A program made the translations under genes and the position numbers. Below the pieces are notes generated by a model, which saw only the letters and a program-made list of their open reading frames with translations, was not told the DNA's origin and ran no database searches. DNA of 64,000 nucleotides from Anaerolineae bacterium (GTDB lineage Bacteria; Chloroflexota; Anaerolineae; Aggregatilineales; UBA3940), in assembly GCA_016926255.1 (NCBI GenBank), contig JAFGOY010000011.1, forward strand, positions 186,001-250,000, written 5' to 3'. Below are positions 17,253 through 25,796 of this stretch, piece after piece (position 1 is the first letter of the stretch; each line of letters begins with the position of its first letter).

Positions 17253-18434
17253 CTACTCCGGCAGTACAAAGCTGGCAATGGTCTGGGACAGCAGCGCCGC
17301 GCCGATTACCAGCGCGTCTTCGTCAAAATCAAAATATGGATTATGGTGAGGGTAAATCAGGTCATGGTCGGGGTTCGCCGAGCCGATGAAAAAGAAACAT
17401 CCCGGAATCTCGTCCATGAAGTAGGACATATCTTCGGAACCCATCGTGCGAACATCGCTGATGACATTCTCTGCACCCAGAAGTTCGGCGGCGAACCCGG
17501 CCACGCGCGCCGAGAGCGCCGTGTCGTTATCGACTGCTAATGTCATCTGGTCGATTGATAATTCAGCCTGGCATTGCAGCGATGCGGCCACACCTTCACA
17601 GATTTCCTTCAGGCGGCGGCGCAGCAGGCTGTGGATATCCTGGTCAAATGCCCGGATGGTGCCCTTCAATTCGACGGTCGGGGGGATCACATTGAAGGCG
17701 TCACCACCATTCACGCGGCCAACCGTGATCACCCCGGTTTCGAGCGGGCTGATATTGCGGCTGACAATGCTCTGCAGCGCGGTAATGATCTGCGCAGCGG
17801 CGACAATTGGATCGCGGGTCTGGTGAGGAGCTGCACCGTGCCCACCCCGCCCGGTGATCACACAGCGCCAATCGTCGGCAGCCGCCATACACGGGCCGGG
17901 CGTCACGCCGACCTTGCCCACGGGGATGTCATTCCACACATGAAGGCCCAGGCTTACGTCAGGGCGTGGATCGCGAAGTACGCCGTCGTTGATCATCGCC
18001 TCGGCACCCTTACCGGTTTCCTCGGCGGGTTGGAAGATAAACTTAACTCTCCCCTGGAGGGATTCCCGGTGTTCGTTCAGCAGGCGGGCGACGGTCAGCG
18101 CAATGCTGGTGTGCCCATCATGGCCACAGGCGTGCATTTTTCCGGGTCGGGTTGAAGCGTAATCCACCTGATTTTCTTCATCGATGGGCAGCGCGTCCAT
18201 ATCGGCGCGTACCAATACTGTGGGGCCAGGCTGATCGCCCTCCAGCAGGCCTACAACCCCCGTTCTCCCAACTTCCGATTCGACCTTCAGCCCGAGGCTT
18301 GAAAGCGTTTGAACGACAATCCCTGCCGTTCTGGTTTCCTCGAAGGCAAGTTCGGGAAATCGGTGTAGATCTCGGCGCAGTTTTACAATTTCCGGTTTGA
18401 GCGCTTTCGCCTGCTCATAGAAGTTTTCGATCAT
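17253..18434 (-). CDS. M20 family amidohydrolase/carboxypeptidase
   Basis: A 393-residue two-zinc peptidase-like enzyme of the M20D group (hippurate hydrolase, N-acyl-amino acid amidohydrolase, IAA-amino acid hydrolase type). Metal-binding blocks HACGHDGHTS, PAEETGKGA and, near the C-terminus, GSEDMSYF are present; the dimerisation domain with GRGGHGAAPHQ is central. It cleaves an acyl group from an amino acid or peptide; which one is unknown. It starts 11 bp after the ricT stop on the same strand, so the two are probably co-transcribed. Confidence 0.92.
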   Translation of the reverse strand: MIENFYEQAKALKPEIVKLRRDLHRFPELAFEETRTAGIVVQTLSSLGLKVESEVGRTGVVGLLEGDQPGPTVLVRADMDALPIDEENQVDYASTRPGKMHACGHDGHTSIALTVARLLNEHRESLQGRVKFIFQPAEETGKGAEAMINDGVLRDPRPDVSLGLHVWNDIPVGKVGVTPGPCMAAADDWRCVITGRGGHGAAPHQTRDPIVAAAQIITALQSIVSRNISPLETGVITVGRVNGGDAFNVIPPTVELKGTIRAFDQDIHSLLRRRLKEICEGVAASLQCQAELSIDQMTLAVDNDTALSARVAGFAAELLGAENVISDVRTMGSEDMSYFMDEIPGCFFFIGSANPDHDLIYPHHNPYFDFDEDALVIGAALLSQTIASFVLPE

Positions 18435-18445
18435 GGCGTTGTCAA

Positions 18446-19468
18446 TCAGTCCTGCTTCTTGTTCTGCGGACTCTTTGAGCGGGAACGTCGACCTCTCCTT
18501 TTGGAACGCTTCTTGCCTGATGGAGGTTTGTCACCTTTTGGTGCAGGAGTCTCTTTGAACTGCTTTGGCTCTTTCACCCCGGCAGTTGATTCAACTGCGT
18601 CCTGGCGTTCAACTGACCGTGCCGCCGCGCGCATCTCAGCCGCCTGTTCTTCGCTGACCTGCTGGATTTCTTCCTTTTCGACTTCGAAGCGGGTGCCTTC
18701 AATGACGACCGTCACCATACCCTTCAACGGGTTAAGGTCGATCACCTTGCCAGCGCCGTGCGGGGTGCTGACCCATTTGTTGGTACGCGGCATCCCCCTT
18801 TTCGCTTCGACATACAATTCGTATTCATAGTTCAGACAGCAGCGAAGCCTGCCACACATCCCGGTGATCTCGGAGGGGTTCAGGGAGATTCCCTGGCCTT
18901 TCGCCATCTTGATCGAGATCGGGCAGAACTCGGTAAGATGGGATGCGCAGCAGCGTTGTGAACCACAGGCCCCATATTCTCCAAGCATCTTGGCCGCGTC
19001 ACGCGTGCCTATTCGACGCATCTCGATGCGAGAGCGGAACTCCTGAGTAAGACGCTTCCTCAGGCGGGTGGTGCTGACCGTCTCTTCTGAGGTGTAGAGG
19101 AAAGAAAGCAGGCTTCCGTCGTAGTTGTAGCTGGCTTTTACGAACTTGACGCCTTCGAGATCGCCTTCTTTTTCCGCCAGATCTTTGCAAGTCTTGAGTG
19201 CTTCCTCTTCTTGGGCTTCATACTGCTTCTTCATCAGCAGGTCACGCGGGCTGGCCTGGCGCATAATCGGCTTGATCGACTTCAGATCGGTTTTATCAGC
19301 GGGGACAAACCCCATGATCTCACCCAACTGGCGTCCTCGTGATGTTTCTACGAGTACATGGTCGCCAATTTTCACGCCAGGATATTCTGATGAGTCGAAG
19401 TAGTAGAGTTTGCCGACGGGAAAAAATCGCACCCCGATAATCAGCGGAGATGGTGTTTCGGCCATCAA
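18446..19468 (-). CDS. ricT: PSP1/RicT (YaaT) family protein with basic tail
   Basis: A 340-residue PSP1-domain protein. The core (about residues 8-275) has the conserved Cys sets GACGSQRCCASHL, FCPISIK and MCGRLRCCLNYE; in Bacillus subtilis the homologue RicT binds Fe-S clusters with RicA and RicF and controls RNase Y mRNA processing, sporulation and competence. The last 40 residues are Lys/Arg/Ser-rich and look like a nucleic-acid binding extension. ricA/ricF homologues are not in the window. A GGAGAG ribosome site precedes the start. Family call is firm, function by analogy. Confidence 0.88.
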   Translation of the reverse strand: MMAETPSPLIIGVRFFPVGKLYYFDSSEYPGVKIGDHVLVETSRGRQLGEIMGFVPADKTDLKSIKPIMRQASPRDLLMKKQYEAQEEEALKTCKDLAEKEGDLEGVKFVKASYNYDGSLLSFLYTSEETVSTTRLRKRLTQEFRSRIEMRRIGTRDAAKMLGEYGACGSQRCCASHLTEFCPISIKMAKGQGISLNPSEITGMCGRLRCCLNYEYELYVEAKRGMPRTNKWVSTPHGAGKVIDLNPLKGMVTVVIEGTRFEVEKEEIQQVSEEQAAEMRAAARSVERQDAVESTAGVKEPKQFKETPAPKGDKPPSGKKRSKRRGRRSRSKSPQNKKQD

Positions 19469-19530
19469 CTATTCTCTCCATTAACCGTATCGCGCAATTT
19501 GCGCGGAAATTTTTCGTTGCAGTTTGAAAA

Positions 19531-19559
19531 CCGGTAGGGTGTTTTGACCCGCTTACCGG
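19531..19559 (-). other. Hairpin in the ricT leader
   Basis: CCGGTA GGGT / ACCC then TACCGG: a two-part stem with a 6-nt loop in the 216-bp gap upstream of ricT (minus). It would lie in the ricT 5' UTR or end readthrough from mrp; on the minus strand it is followed by TTTTC. Nothing coding is seen in this gap. Confidence 0.45.
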
Positions 19560-19632
19560 CTCTCTTTGCTTCGCTACTAGTTTAGAAGACGGCAAACCAA
19601 TCCGCAAACACAGCTTGTTATATGCAGGAAAT

Positions 19633-19659
19633 GGACAAACCCGCCAGGCGGGTTTGTTT
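19633..19659 (-). terminator. Hairpin after mrp, probable terminator
   Basis: Perfect inverted repeat ACAAACCCGC / GCGGGTTTGT with a 3-nt loop, 28 nt after the mrp stop. The T run is only the stem's own end, so it may be weak. Confidence 0.55.
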
Positions 19660-19684
19660 CACACTTTAGCGATCAGGGCTGACA

Positions 19685-20485
19685 CTAACCAATGGTTGAG
19701 ATCGGGATGGTGCCGTCGTCCTGCGCAGCGGAAAGGTCGGCGACTCGTTCGGCGATGCTGACCAACGCCTGTGCTGCGGGCGATTCGGGATCGCTGAAAA
19801 CAATCGGTGTTCCCGTGTCGCCGCCGACGCGGACCTTCGGGTCGAGGGGAACTCTGCCCAGGAACGGCACGCCCCGCAGACTTGCCAGTTCTTCGCCCCC
19901 ACCCTCGCCGAAGAAATCGCCGCTCATATTCTCGATCACGCCCAGGATCGGCACGTTGACCTGCTCGAACATCGTCAGGCCGCGCAGCGCATCGCCCACG
20001 GCCATCATCTGCGGCTGGGTGACGATCAACGCGCCAGTCAGCGGCACCGATTGGGCGAGCGTCAGTTGTGCGTCGCCCGTGCCGGGTGGGAGATCGACGA
20101 TCAGGTAGTCCAGGTGCCCCCAATCGACATCGGTGAGCAACTGACGGATCGCCTGATGGATCATCGGGCCGCGCCAGATGATCGCCTGCGATGGGTCGAC
20201 CAGAAAACCCATGCTGATCACCTTGATGCCGAAGGCTTCGAGCGGTTGGAGTCCATCCGGCCCCATCTCCGGCCTTTGCCCTTCCAGCCCCATGATCAGG
20301 GGAAGATTCGGCCCGGTGATGTCGGCATCCATCAGGCCGACACTTGCTCCCTTTTTCTGGAGTACTACCGCCAGGTTCGAGGCTACAGTGCTTTTCCCGA
20401 CGCCGCCCTTACCACTGGTGACGGCGATCAGGTGGGTTACATCGAGTTGAATGGATTGGGGATTGTCACCCCGTGCTTGAGACAT
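19685..20485 (-). CDS. mrp: Mrp/NBP35-family iron-sulfur carrier ATPase
   Basis: A 266-residue P-loop ATPase ([10 protein letters not shown], deviant Walker [14 protein letters not shown] is the family signature). The N-terminal MIP18 domain of many Mrp proteins is absent. The usual CxxC cluster site is also absent: between ENMS and [10 protein letters not shown] only two residues remain. It lies downstream of nuoB-nuoCD-nuoI on the same strand; the mitochondrial relative NUBPL/Ind1 is needed for complex I Fe-S assembly, so a role in maturing these subunits is plausible. The start at 20485 is preferred over an in-frame extension to 20569; the ribosome site is weak. Confidence 0.9.
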   Translation of the reverse strand: MSQARGDNPQSIQLDVTHLIAVTSGKGGVGKSTVASNLAVVLQKKGASVGLMDADITGPNLPLIMGLEGQRPEMGPDGLQPLEAFGIKVISMGFLVDPSQAIIWRGPMIHQAIRQLLTDVDWGHLDYLIVDLPPGTGDAQLTLAQSVPLTGALIVTQPQMMAVGDALRGLTMFEQVNVPILGVIENMSGDFFGEGGGEELASLRGVPFLGRVPLDPKVRVGGDTGTPIVFSDPESPAAQALVSIAERVADLSAAQDDGTIPISTIG

Positions 20486-20601
20486 TATGTTACACTTCTT
20501 TCGACTAAAGGAGTGCCGGATTCCGACGGCTCCCGAGCTAAAAAACTGCTGAACGCAAAAAACCTGCACAGAAGGGCAAGGATCAATCCTCTATTGCCCG
20601 A

Positions 20602-20964
20602 TCATTGGTGATCGGCTGGAAGACGTTCGCTGAGAGGAACTTCGCCGGTTTCCTGCCAGTGTTCGATATCGAGCATGGCCTGCTCGAATTCGGCGACCAG
20701 GTCTTGATCACTGCCCTTGAAGCGGGTGATCGTTTGCTGGGCACAGAGTGTGCAGCCGCGCATGGCCCGGTAGCTGTCGGCGTGGCAGGTCAGACAGCCA
20801 TCGAGCCGGATCATCATCAGCATGAAGGCCTGCTGCTCGCAGCTTTCCGGCGGCTGGCTCAGGACATGGTCGATCAACTGCTGCCATACCTGACCACGTA
20901 AATTCCGCAGTGAGGGGATGACGCGGGCCGGGAATAAAATTTCCGCGTCACTTTGATACATCAT
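20602..20964 (-). CDS. Cys-rich hypothetical protein in the nuo cluster
   Basis: A 120-residue protein with an N-terminal helical part and a Cys-rich centre: C-E-Q, then GCLTCHAD and GCTLCAQQ, i.e. two CxxC pairs 13 residues apart plus one more Cys. The first pair followed by His (CLTCH) resembles a haem c or Fe-S/zinc site, but there is no signal peptide, so metal or Fe-S binding in the cytoplasm is more likely. It follows nuoI by 29 bp, and mrp comes 116 bp later. It could be an Fe-S assembly or accessory factor for the partial complex I. No family recognised. Confidence 0.65.
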   Translation of the reverse strand: MMYQSDAEILFPARVIPSLRNLRGQVWQQLIDHVLSQPPESCEQQAFMLMMIRLDGCLTCHADSYRAMRGCTLCAQQTITRFKGSDQDLVAEFEQAMLDIEHWQETGEVPLSERLPADHQ

Positions 20965-20993
20965 AGTTCCAGTACCTTACCCAATCATAATTT

Positions 20994-21632
20994 TTATCGA
21001 ACGATATCAAGCCCCTGTTGCTTACCCTTCGCGCGTGCAGCTTTGGCGGCCTCTTTTGCTTCGCGTTCAAGGCGTTCTGCCTCGGCGCGGGTGGGAGCTA
21101 TTCTTTGCCAGTAGCTCAAGGGTCTGGCGAGTTTATCAAAATTATACAGGTGCGCGGTCGTGCGGTCGTAGCTGGCAATCTCATAATCATGATCCATCTT
21201 GATTGCATCGAACGGGCAGTACTCGGCACAATAGCCGCAGTTCATGCAAATGTCGATGTCGATGGTAAACGCCTCTGGCTGCGGCACCGGTCGCCCGGTT
21301 TCCGGGTCGCTGCCGCGCACAATCCAGATGCACTGCGGTGGGCAGACTTTAGCGCAAATCCCGCAGCTTGTACACCAGGGTTCGCCGGGAGCATCGGGAT
21401 GATCTTCGTCGTTGACCACCAGGAAAGGAATATACCGGAAACGCTCAGGAACGGCGATCTTTTCCTCAGGATATTCGACGGTAAAGAGGCCCTTCGCCTG
21501 TGCGCCCTGACGCATGCTGAAGACCTCGTCAGCGCCGTAGTGCTTTAGCCCGGCCCTTATATCTTCGACGTAGGTTTCGACAAAATGCCGGAGCGTGATG
21601 CCGAGTCCTCTCAGTATTCCCAGTCCATACAT
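20994..21632 (-). CDS. nuoI: NADH-quinone oxidoreductase subunit I (2x[4Fe-4S])
   Basis: A 212-residue peripheral-arm subunit that passes electrons through clusters N6a and N6b. Two ferredoxin motifs are visible: CTSCGICAKVCPP and CMNCGYCAEYCPF. The N-terminal helix LGITLRHFVETY is the membrane-contact helix. An Ala/Lys/Glu-rich C-terminal tail is added. A ribosome site (AAGGAATACC) precedes the ATG. It follows nuoCD by 39 bp. Confidence 0.95.
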   Translation of the reverse strand: MYGLGILRGLGITLRHFVETYVEDIRAGLKHYGADEVFSMRQGAQAKGLFTVEYPEEKIAVPERFRYIPFLVVNDEDHPDAPGEPWCTSCGICAKVCPPQCIWIVRGSDPETGRPVPQPEAFTIDIDICMNCGYCAEYCPFDAIKMDHDYEIASYDRTTAHLYNFDKLARPLSYWQRIAPTRAEAERLEREAKEAAKAARAKGKQQGLDIVR

Positions 21633-21671
21633 ACCGGTATTCCTTCACCGCCTTAGCGGTCGATCCGATTA

Positions 21672-23504
21672 CTAGCGGTCGACTTCCCCCAGCACAATGT
21701 CGATGCTGCCCAGAACGACGACGATATCGGCGACCGTGTGCCCGACGCACATCTCCTCCAGCGCCGACAGGTTGATAAAACTTGGCGCACGCACGTGATA
21801 GCGATACGGGTTGGCCGATCCATCCGAGACGAGATAAAAGCCCAGTTCGCCTTTTGGGTTTTCGGCGTGGCCGTAGTGTTCGCCTTGCGGCACCCGGATT
21901 GTATAGGTGCGTTTTCCGAGCCAGAAATCCTGTCCCTCGGTCGCTTGCAGGCGTGGGATCACCTGTTCGAGAATGCGTAGGCTCTCGCGGACTTCGTCGA
22001 GGCGGATCAGGTAGCGATCGTAGGCGTCGCCATTTTCACGGATAATGACCTTGAAATCCAGTTCGTTGTAAATGCTGTACGGGTCCATACGCCGCAGATC
22101 ATAGGGCACACCGCTGGCCCGCAAGACCGGACCGGTGATGCTGTGGGCGATGGCCCGCTCTGGCGGAAGCACCCCTACGCCTTTTAACCGCGTGAGCAGC
22201 ACCTCGTTTTCCGAGAGCAGGTGGTCAATCTCATCGGTGGCACGCGGCAGACGTTCATAGACGATGTCCTCGATGAACGTCATTGTATCCAGAACACGTT
22301 CCCGGTCGCCGGGCCGGATCGCCGGGCCGCCAACCTGGGACGGCAGGTCGTAGGCGCAGCCGCCAAAGCGCATATAGTTGCACATCATCCGGGAACCTGA
22401 TGCCGCCTCGAACAGATCGAGGATCAACTCGCGTTCTTTCAACGCATACAGCACCGGCGTGAAAAACGCGCCGAGATCGTTGAGCAGGAAGCCAATCGCC
22501 GCATAGTGATTCTGGATACGGGACAGTTCGGCCATCAACACGCGGATCAGTTCGGCTCTCTCGGAGACTTCCTGTCCGAGCATTTTCTCGACCGTGATCG
22601 CATAGGCGAGGTTGTTCGACATGCTGTTGAAGTAGTCGAGTCGATCCGTGTAGGGCATGTTCTGTAAATAGGTATTGCGCTCGCCGATCTTCTCGTGGTT
22701 GCGGTGCAGGTAACCGAAAACCGGCTTAAGCCGGGTGATCGTTTCCCCGTCGAGGGTGACGACCATCCGGAAAACGCCGTGCGTGCTGGGGTGCTGCGGG
22801 CCAAGATTGACGACCAGTTCATCGGTTTTGATCCGGTGGATGCCCGGTTCCTGGGTAAGCGGGGTATCGAGTGCCTCATACAGCGATTCTTCCCCTTCGG
22901 TTCGCCAGCCATCGAGGGTAAAGCCGCCCGGATACTGGACGTTCATCCCGTAGGGAATGCGATCTTTGGCGCGCCCGGCGTGGCCTTCGGGCCAGCGGCT
23001 GCCGAAAGGTTTCTGTTCTTCTTCGTAATAGGGTTCCCGCCAGTCCTTTCGAAGCGGGTGTCCGTCGAAGCCTTCCCACATGAAAATGCGGCGGAGGTCG
23101 GGGTGCCCTTCGAAGCGGATGCCCATCAGGTCCCAGGCTTCGCGTTCCTGGAAATCGGCCCCCGGCCAGACCGGTATCAGCGACGGCAGTGCTGCCTCAT
23201 CACGTGGGGTCTGTGCCTTGAAGACCATCGGTGGGCCGACGCGGTGCGGGCTGGACACGTGATAGACCATCTCGAAAAAACCATCTTCGAGATAATCGAC
23301 ATAGCTGGCATCGGCCAGCAGGGTGAAACCCAGGTCGTCACGCAGCGATTGGGCAACTTCGACCAGCCGGTCAGAATCGACGATCAGACCCGAATACCCT
23401 TCGCGCTCGTCCAGCCGGACGGCATCGGTGAATTTCTCCTGTAGAAACCGGGTGGGATCGCTCAGGACAGACCTGGGTACCGGTTCGGGCGATGTCTCGG
23501 TCAT
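21672..23504 (-). CDS. nuoCD: Fused NADH-quinone oxidoreductase subunits C and D
   Basis: A 610-residue fusion. Residues about 20-190 are NuoC (30 kDa subunit: [23 protein letters not shown]); about 215-610 are NuoD (49 kDa: [27 protein letters not shown]). The quinone-pocket His and Tyr context ([16 protein letters not shown]) is kept. There are no [NiFe] Cys pairs, so this is complex I and not a group 4 hydrogenase. The fusion also occurs in E. coli. The gap to nuoB is 34 bp. nuoA, H and J-N are absent here. Confidence 0.95.
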   Translation of the reverse strand: MTETSPEPVPRSVLSDPTRFLQEKFTDAVRLDEREGYSGLIVDSDRLVEVAQSLRDDLGFTLLADASYVDYLEDGFFEMVYHVSSPHRVGPPMVFKAQTPRDEAALPSLIPVWPGADFQEREAWDLMGIRFEGHPDLRRIFMWEGFDGHPLRKDWREPYYEEEQKPFGSRWPEGHAGRAKDRIPYGMNVQYPGGFTLDGWRTEGEESLYEALDTPLTQEPGIHRIKTDELVVNLGPQHPSTHGVFRMVVTLDGETITRLKPVFGYLHRNHEKIGERNTYLQNMPYTDRLDYFNSMSNNLAYAITVEKMLGQEVSERAELIRVLMAELSRIQNHYAAIGFLLNDLGAFFTPVLYALKERELILDLFEAASGSRMMCNYMRFGGCAYDLPSQVGGPAIRPGDRERVLDTMTFIEDIVYERLPRATDEIDHLLSENEVLLTRLKGVGVLPPERAIAHSITGPVLRASGVPYDLRRMDPYSIYNELDFKVIIRENGDAYDRYLIRLDEVRESLRILEQVIPRLQATEGQDFWLGKRTYTIRVPQGEHYGHAENPKGELGFYLVSDGSANPYRYHVRAPSFINLSALEEMCVGHTVADIVVVLGSIDIVLGEVDR

Positions 23505-23538
23505 GCTGTGTGTCCTCTATCTATCTGGCTGCCGGTGA

Positions 23539-24189
23539 CTATTCGGCTTCGACCGGGGCCGGTGCTGCCGCATTCGCCTCGATCAGCGATGCCTGGCGTG
23601 GATCGATCAGGTCGGGGCCAAGCAGTGGAATCGGTATTGGTTCGCTTTCGCCGCGTCGATACCAGGGTACGGTGCTGATGCTCTGTCCCTCGATTTTCTT
23701 GTGGAGCGTGATGAATCCGTGCAAAAGTGCCTGCGGCGTGGGTGGGCAGCCCGGCACGTAAACATCGACCGGGACGAACTTGTCGATTCCGTCGACTACG
23801 TTATACCCTTCTTTGAATGGCCCTCCCCCGGAAGCACAAGCCCCCATCGCCATCACGTAGCGGGGTTCGGCCATCTGGTTGTACAGGCGAACGATCTGGG
23901 GGAGCATTTTCTTGGTCACCGTGCCGGAGACGATCATCAGATCGCACTGACGCGGGCTGGGTCGCATGACCTCCATCCCAAAGCGGGCCGGATCGTAGCG
24001 CGAAGCCGCCGTCGCGATCATTTCGATGGCGCAGCATGCCAGCCCGAATAACATAGGCCAGACCGAGTGGGCACGGCTCCAGTTATAAATTCGATCCAGG
24101 GTCGTTATGGCAATATTGGAACGTAATTCTTCAGGGATTTGATAATCAGGGCTGTTCAGGTTGTCAGCGCCATCCGGTATCAAAGCCAT
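23539..24189 (-). CDS. nuoB: NADH-quinone oxidoreductase subunit B (cluster N2)
   Basis: A 216-residue protein that binds cluster N2, the last electron donor to quinone. The four cluster ligands are seen in GLACCAIEM (the tandem Cys), [11 protein letters not shown] and PGCPPTP. It starts the minus-strand run nuoB-nuoCD-nuoI-Cys-rich-mrp. nuoA normally precedes it; instead a divergent receiver-ATPase gene lies 291 bp away. The C-terminal tail is Ala/Pro/Glu-rich. Confidence 0.95.
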   Translation of the reverse strand: MALIPDGADNLNSPDYQIPEELRSNIAITTLDRIYNWSRAHSVWPMLFGLACCAIEMIATAASRYDPARFGMEVMRPSPRQCDLMIVSGTVTKKMLPQIVRLYNQMAEPRYVMAMGACASGGGPFKEGYNVVDGIDKFVPVDVYVPGCPPTPQALLHGFITLHKKIEGQSISTVPWYRRGESEPIPIPLLGPDLIDPRQASLIEANAAAPAPVEAE

Positions 24190-24398
24190 AGCACAGGACT
24201 CCTCGGCGGGGAAAATTGACCGACAAACGAACGAAGGATCGGCACAATGCTAATGTTACCATCGTGCTGCCCCTATAATCAAGATAGATGTGTTGTAACA
24301 GCAGATGCAGGTTGAGTATAACTATTCCAGACTTTTACCGTCAACAAGGTCTTTTTCTGTGTATTTTGAGCAATATTTGCCGGAAACTTGTGCCCCGG
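24190..24398. other. Divergent intergenic region upstream of nuoB
   Basis: Part of a 291-bp gap between nuoB (minus) and the receiver-ATPase gene (plus). AT-rich with a TATAAT on the plus strand near 24274, but I see no pair of boxes that I trust for nuoB and no coding frame. Confidence 0.35.
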
Positions 24399-24427
24399 TT
24401 GGCTCATGATGATAATTGACGTACAAT
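24399..24427 (+). promoter_or_regulatory. Promoter of the receiver-ATPase gene
   Basis: TTGGCT (24399-24404), 17-nt spacer, TACAAT (24422-24427); predicted start of transcription near 24434, 47 nt before the ATG. Confidence 0.6.
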
Positions 24428-24480
24428 TAGGTCGGTGTAATTATCCGATGAAGACTTCTTAACCAAGAGGCTAACGGCGT

Positions 24481-25725
24481 ATGGCCAACATTCTTGTTAT
24501 CGACGATGACGCTAGCCTGCTTCAGATGATGAGTCTAATGCTCAAACGTGCAGGCCATAACCCGATCCTGGCGAACGACGGGCAGGAAGGCATCGAGGCT
24601 GCGAACCGCGAACAGCCCGATATGGCAATTGTGGATGTCATGATGCCTGATTTAAGCGGTTATGAGGTCTGTCGCATTCTGCGCAACGATCAGCGTACAA
24701 GAAATATTCCACTGATGGTGCTGACGGCCTTATCACAGCCGGAGCAGCGCGATATGGCGATGGAAGCCGGGGCCGATGATTTCATCACGAAGCCTGTTAC
24801 AAGAGATGACCTGACTAAACATGTCGACGAGCTTCTTGTTTCCGGTGCCCGAAATATTCCATCGGTTGCCAAACGTCCTTCACCCGCAATCGAACATATT
24901 TCGCCGATTGCCTACCAGGAAGATACCCGGCCTGCTGCGGCGGCCCAGCCGACGCCACCTACCGGGCCGCTCACCGAACCGTTTCCACAGCCCAGCAGCG
25001 TCCCGACGGCGGCTCCAACGCTTCCGCTGATTGCTGTAATGGGCCTGAGCAGCGGCGTCGGTGCAACGACGCTGGCTGTTAATATTGGCCTGATGTTGAT
25101 GCAGACTGGCCGTGCCTGCATTGTTGACCTGAATACACAGGTCGGGCAGGTGGCTATTCAGCTTAAGATGGCCCCTCCCAGAGTAACCTGGCATGATCTT
25201 CTGAACGTTTCCCCAGGCACCGATAAACGGGCGATTGGCGGCGCATTGATGTTAGAGCGTTCGGCAGGCGTTGCAATCCTGGCGGCTCCTATGCAGCCTG
25301 TCTCCGACCGTTTGAGCGAGAGTACACTGTCATATATTCTCCGGGTGCTCTCCGAAGGGTTCCACTCGATTGTCGTGGATCTGCCTTCGCTGGTGAATAC
25401 GATGAACATGACTACCCTGCGTCAGGCCAAGCATATTGTATTGGTCGTTGGCGATGATCCGGCGGATTTAATGCTCGTCAAAGATGCGTTGTCAAATATC
25501 CAGAGCGTTGGTCTTCCGGGCACCAGGCATATCGTCCTGAATCATACCCGGCCACACGGGGTTTCTGTTGAAGATGTGATGCAGACTCTCAACAGCCCGG
25601 TGCTCGCCACCTTCCCCTATGAGCCAACCCAGGTTTCGGCCCTAACCCAGGGAATACCATTGGTGGTTTCTCAGCCGGACACATTATTCTCTCGAACGGT
25701 CGCCCAGTTAGTCCGGCAGTTGTAG
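24481..25725 (+). CDS. Response regulator receiver fused to CpaE/TadZ-like MinD-type ATPase
   Basis: A 414-residue protein: receiver domain (residues 3-118, phosphoacceptor Asp in VDVMMPD, Thr in VLTA, Lys in ITKP), Pro/Ala-rich linker (about 140-178) and a MinD/ParA-like domain (180-414). The expected P-loop reads SSGVGATT, so both the signature Lys and the Walker A Lys are replaced (by Ser and Ala). CpaE/TadZ proteins localise type IVc (Tad) pilus machines and often have such altered loops. No tad genes are in the window. Followed 72 bp later by another receiver protein. Confidence 0.85.
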   Translation: MANILVIDDDASLLQMMSLMLKRAGHNPILANDGQEGIEAANREQPDMAIVDVMMPDLSGYEVCRILRNDQRTRNIPLMVLTALSQPEQRDMAMEAGADDFITKPVTRDDLTKHVDELLVSGARNIPSVAKRPSPAIEHISPIAYQEDTRPAAAAQPTPPTGPLTEPFPQPSSVPTAAPTLPLIAVMGLSSGVGATTLAVNIGLMLMQTGRACIVDLNTQVGQVAIQLKMAPPRVTWHDLLNVSPGTDKRAIGGALMLERSAGVAILAAPMQPVSDRLSESTLSYILRVLSEGFHSIVVDLPSLVNTMNMTTLRQAKHIVLVVGDDPADLMLVKDALSNIQSVGLPGTRHIVLNHTRPHGVSVEDVMQTLNSPVLATFPYEPTQVSALTQGIPLVVSQPDTLFSRTVAQLVRQL

Positions 25726-25796
25726 ATACCGGTCGGCATAGTTGGCGAACGGATGATCAATTCGTTTTCTCTTATTTGTCAGTTGAGCGGACAACA

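Noticed and set aside
21672-23504. NuoB/NuoCD/NuoI as part of a group 4 [NiFe] hydrogenase
   Set aside because: The NuoD part has no N- or C-terminal CxxC pairs for the NiFe site, and the quinone-site motifs of complex I are present.
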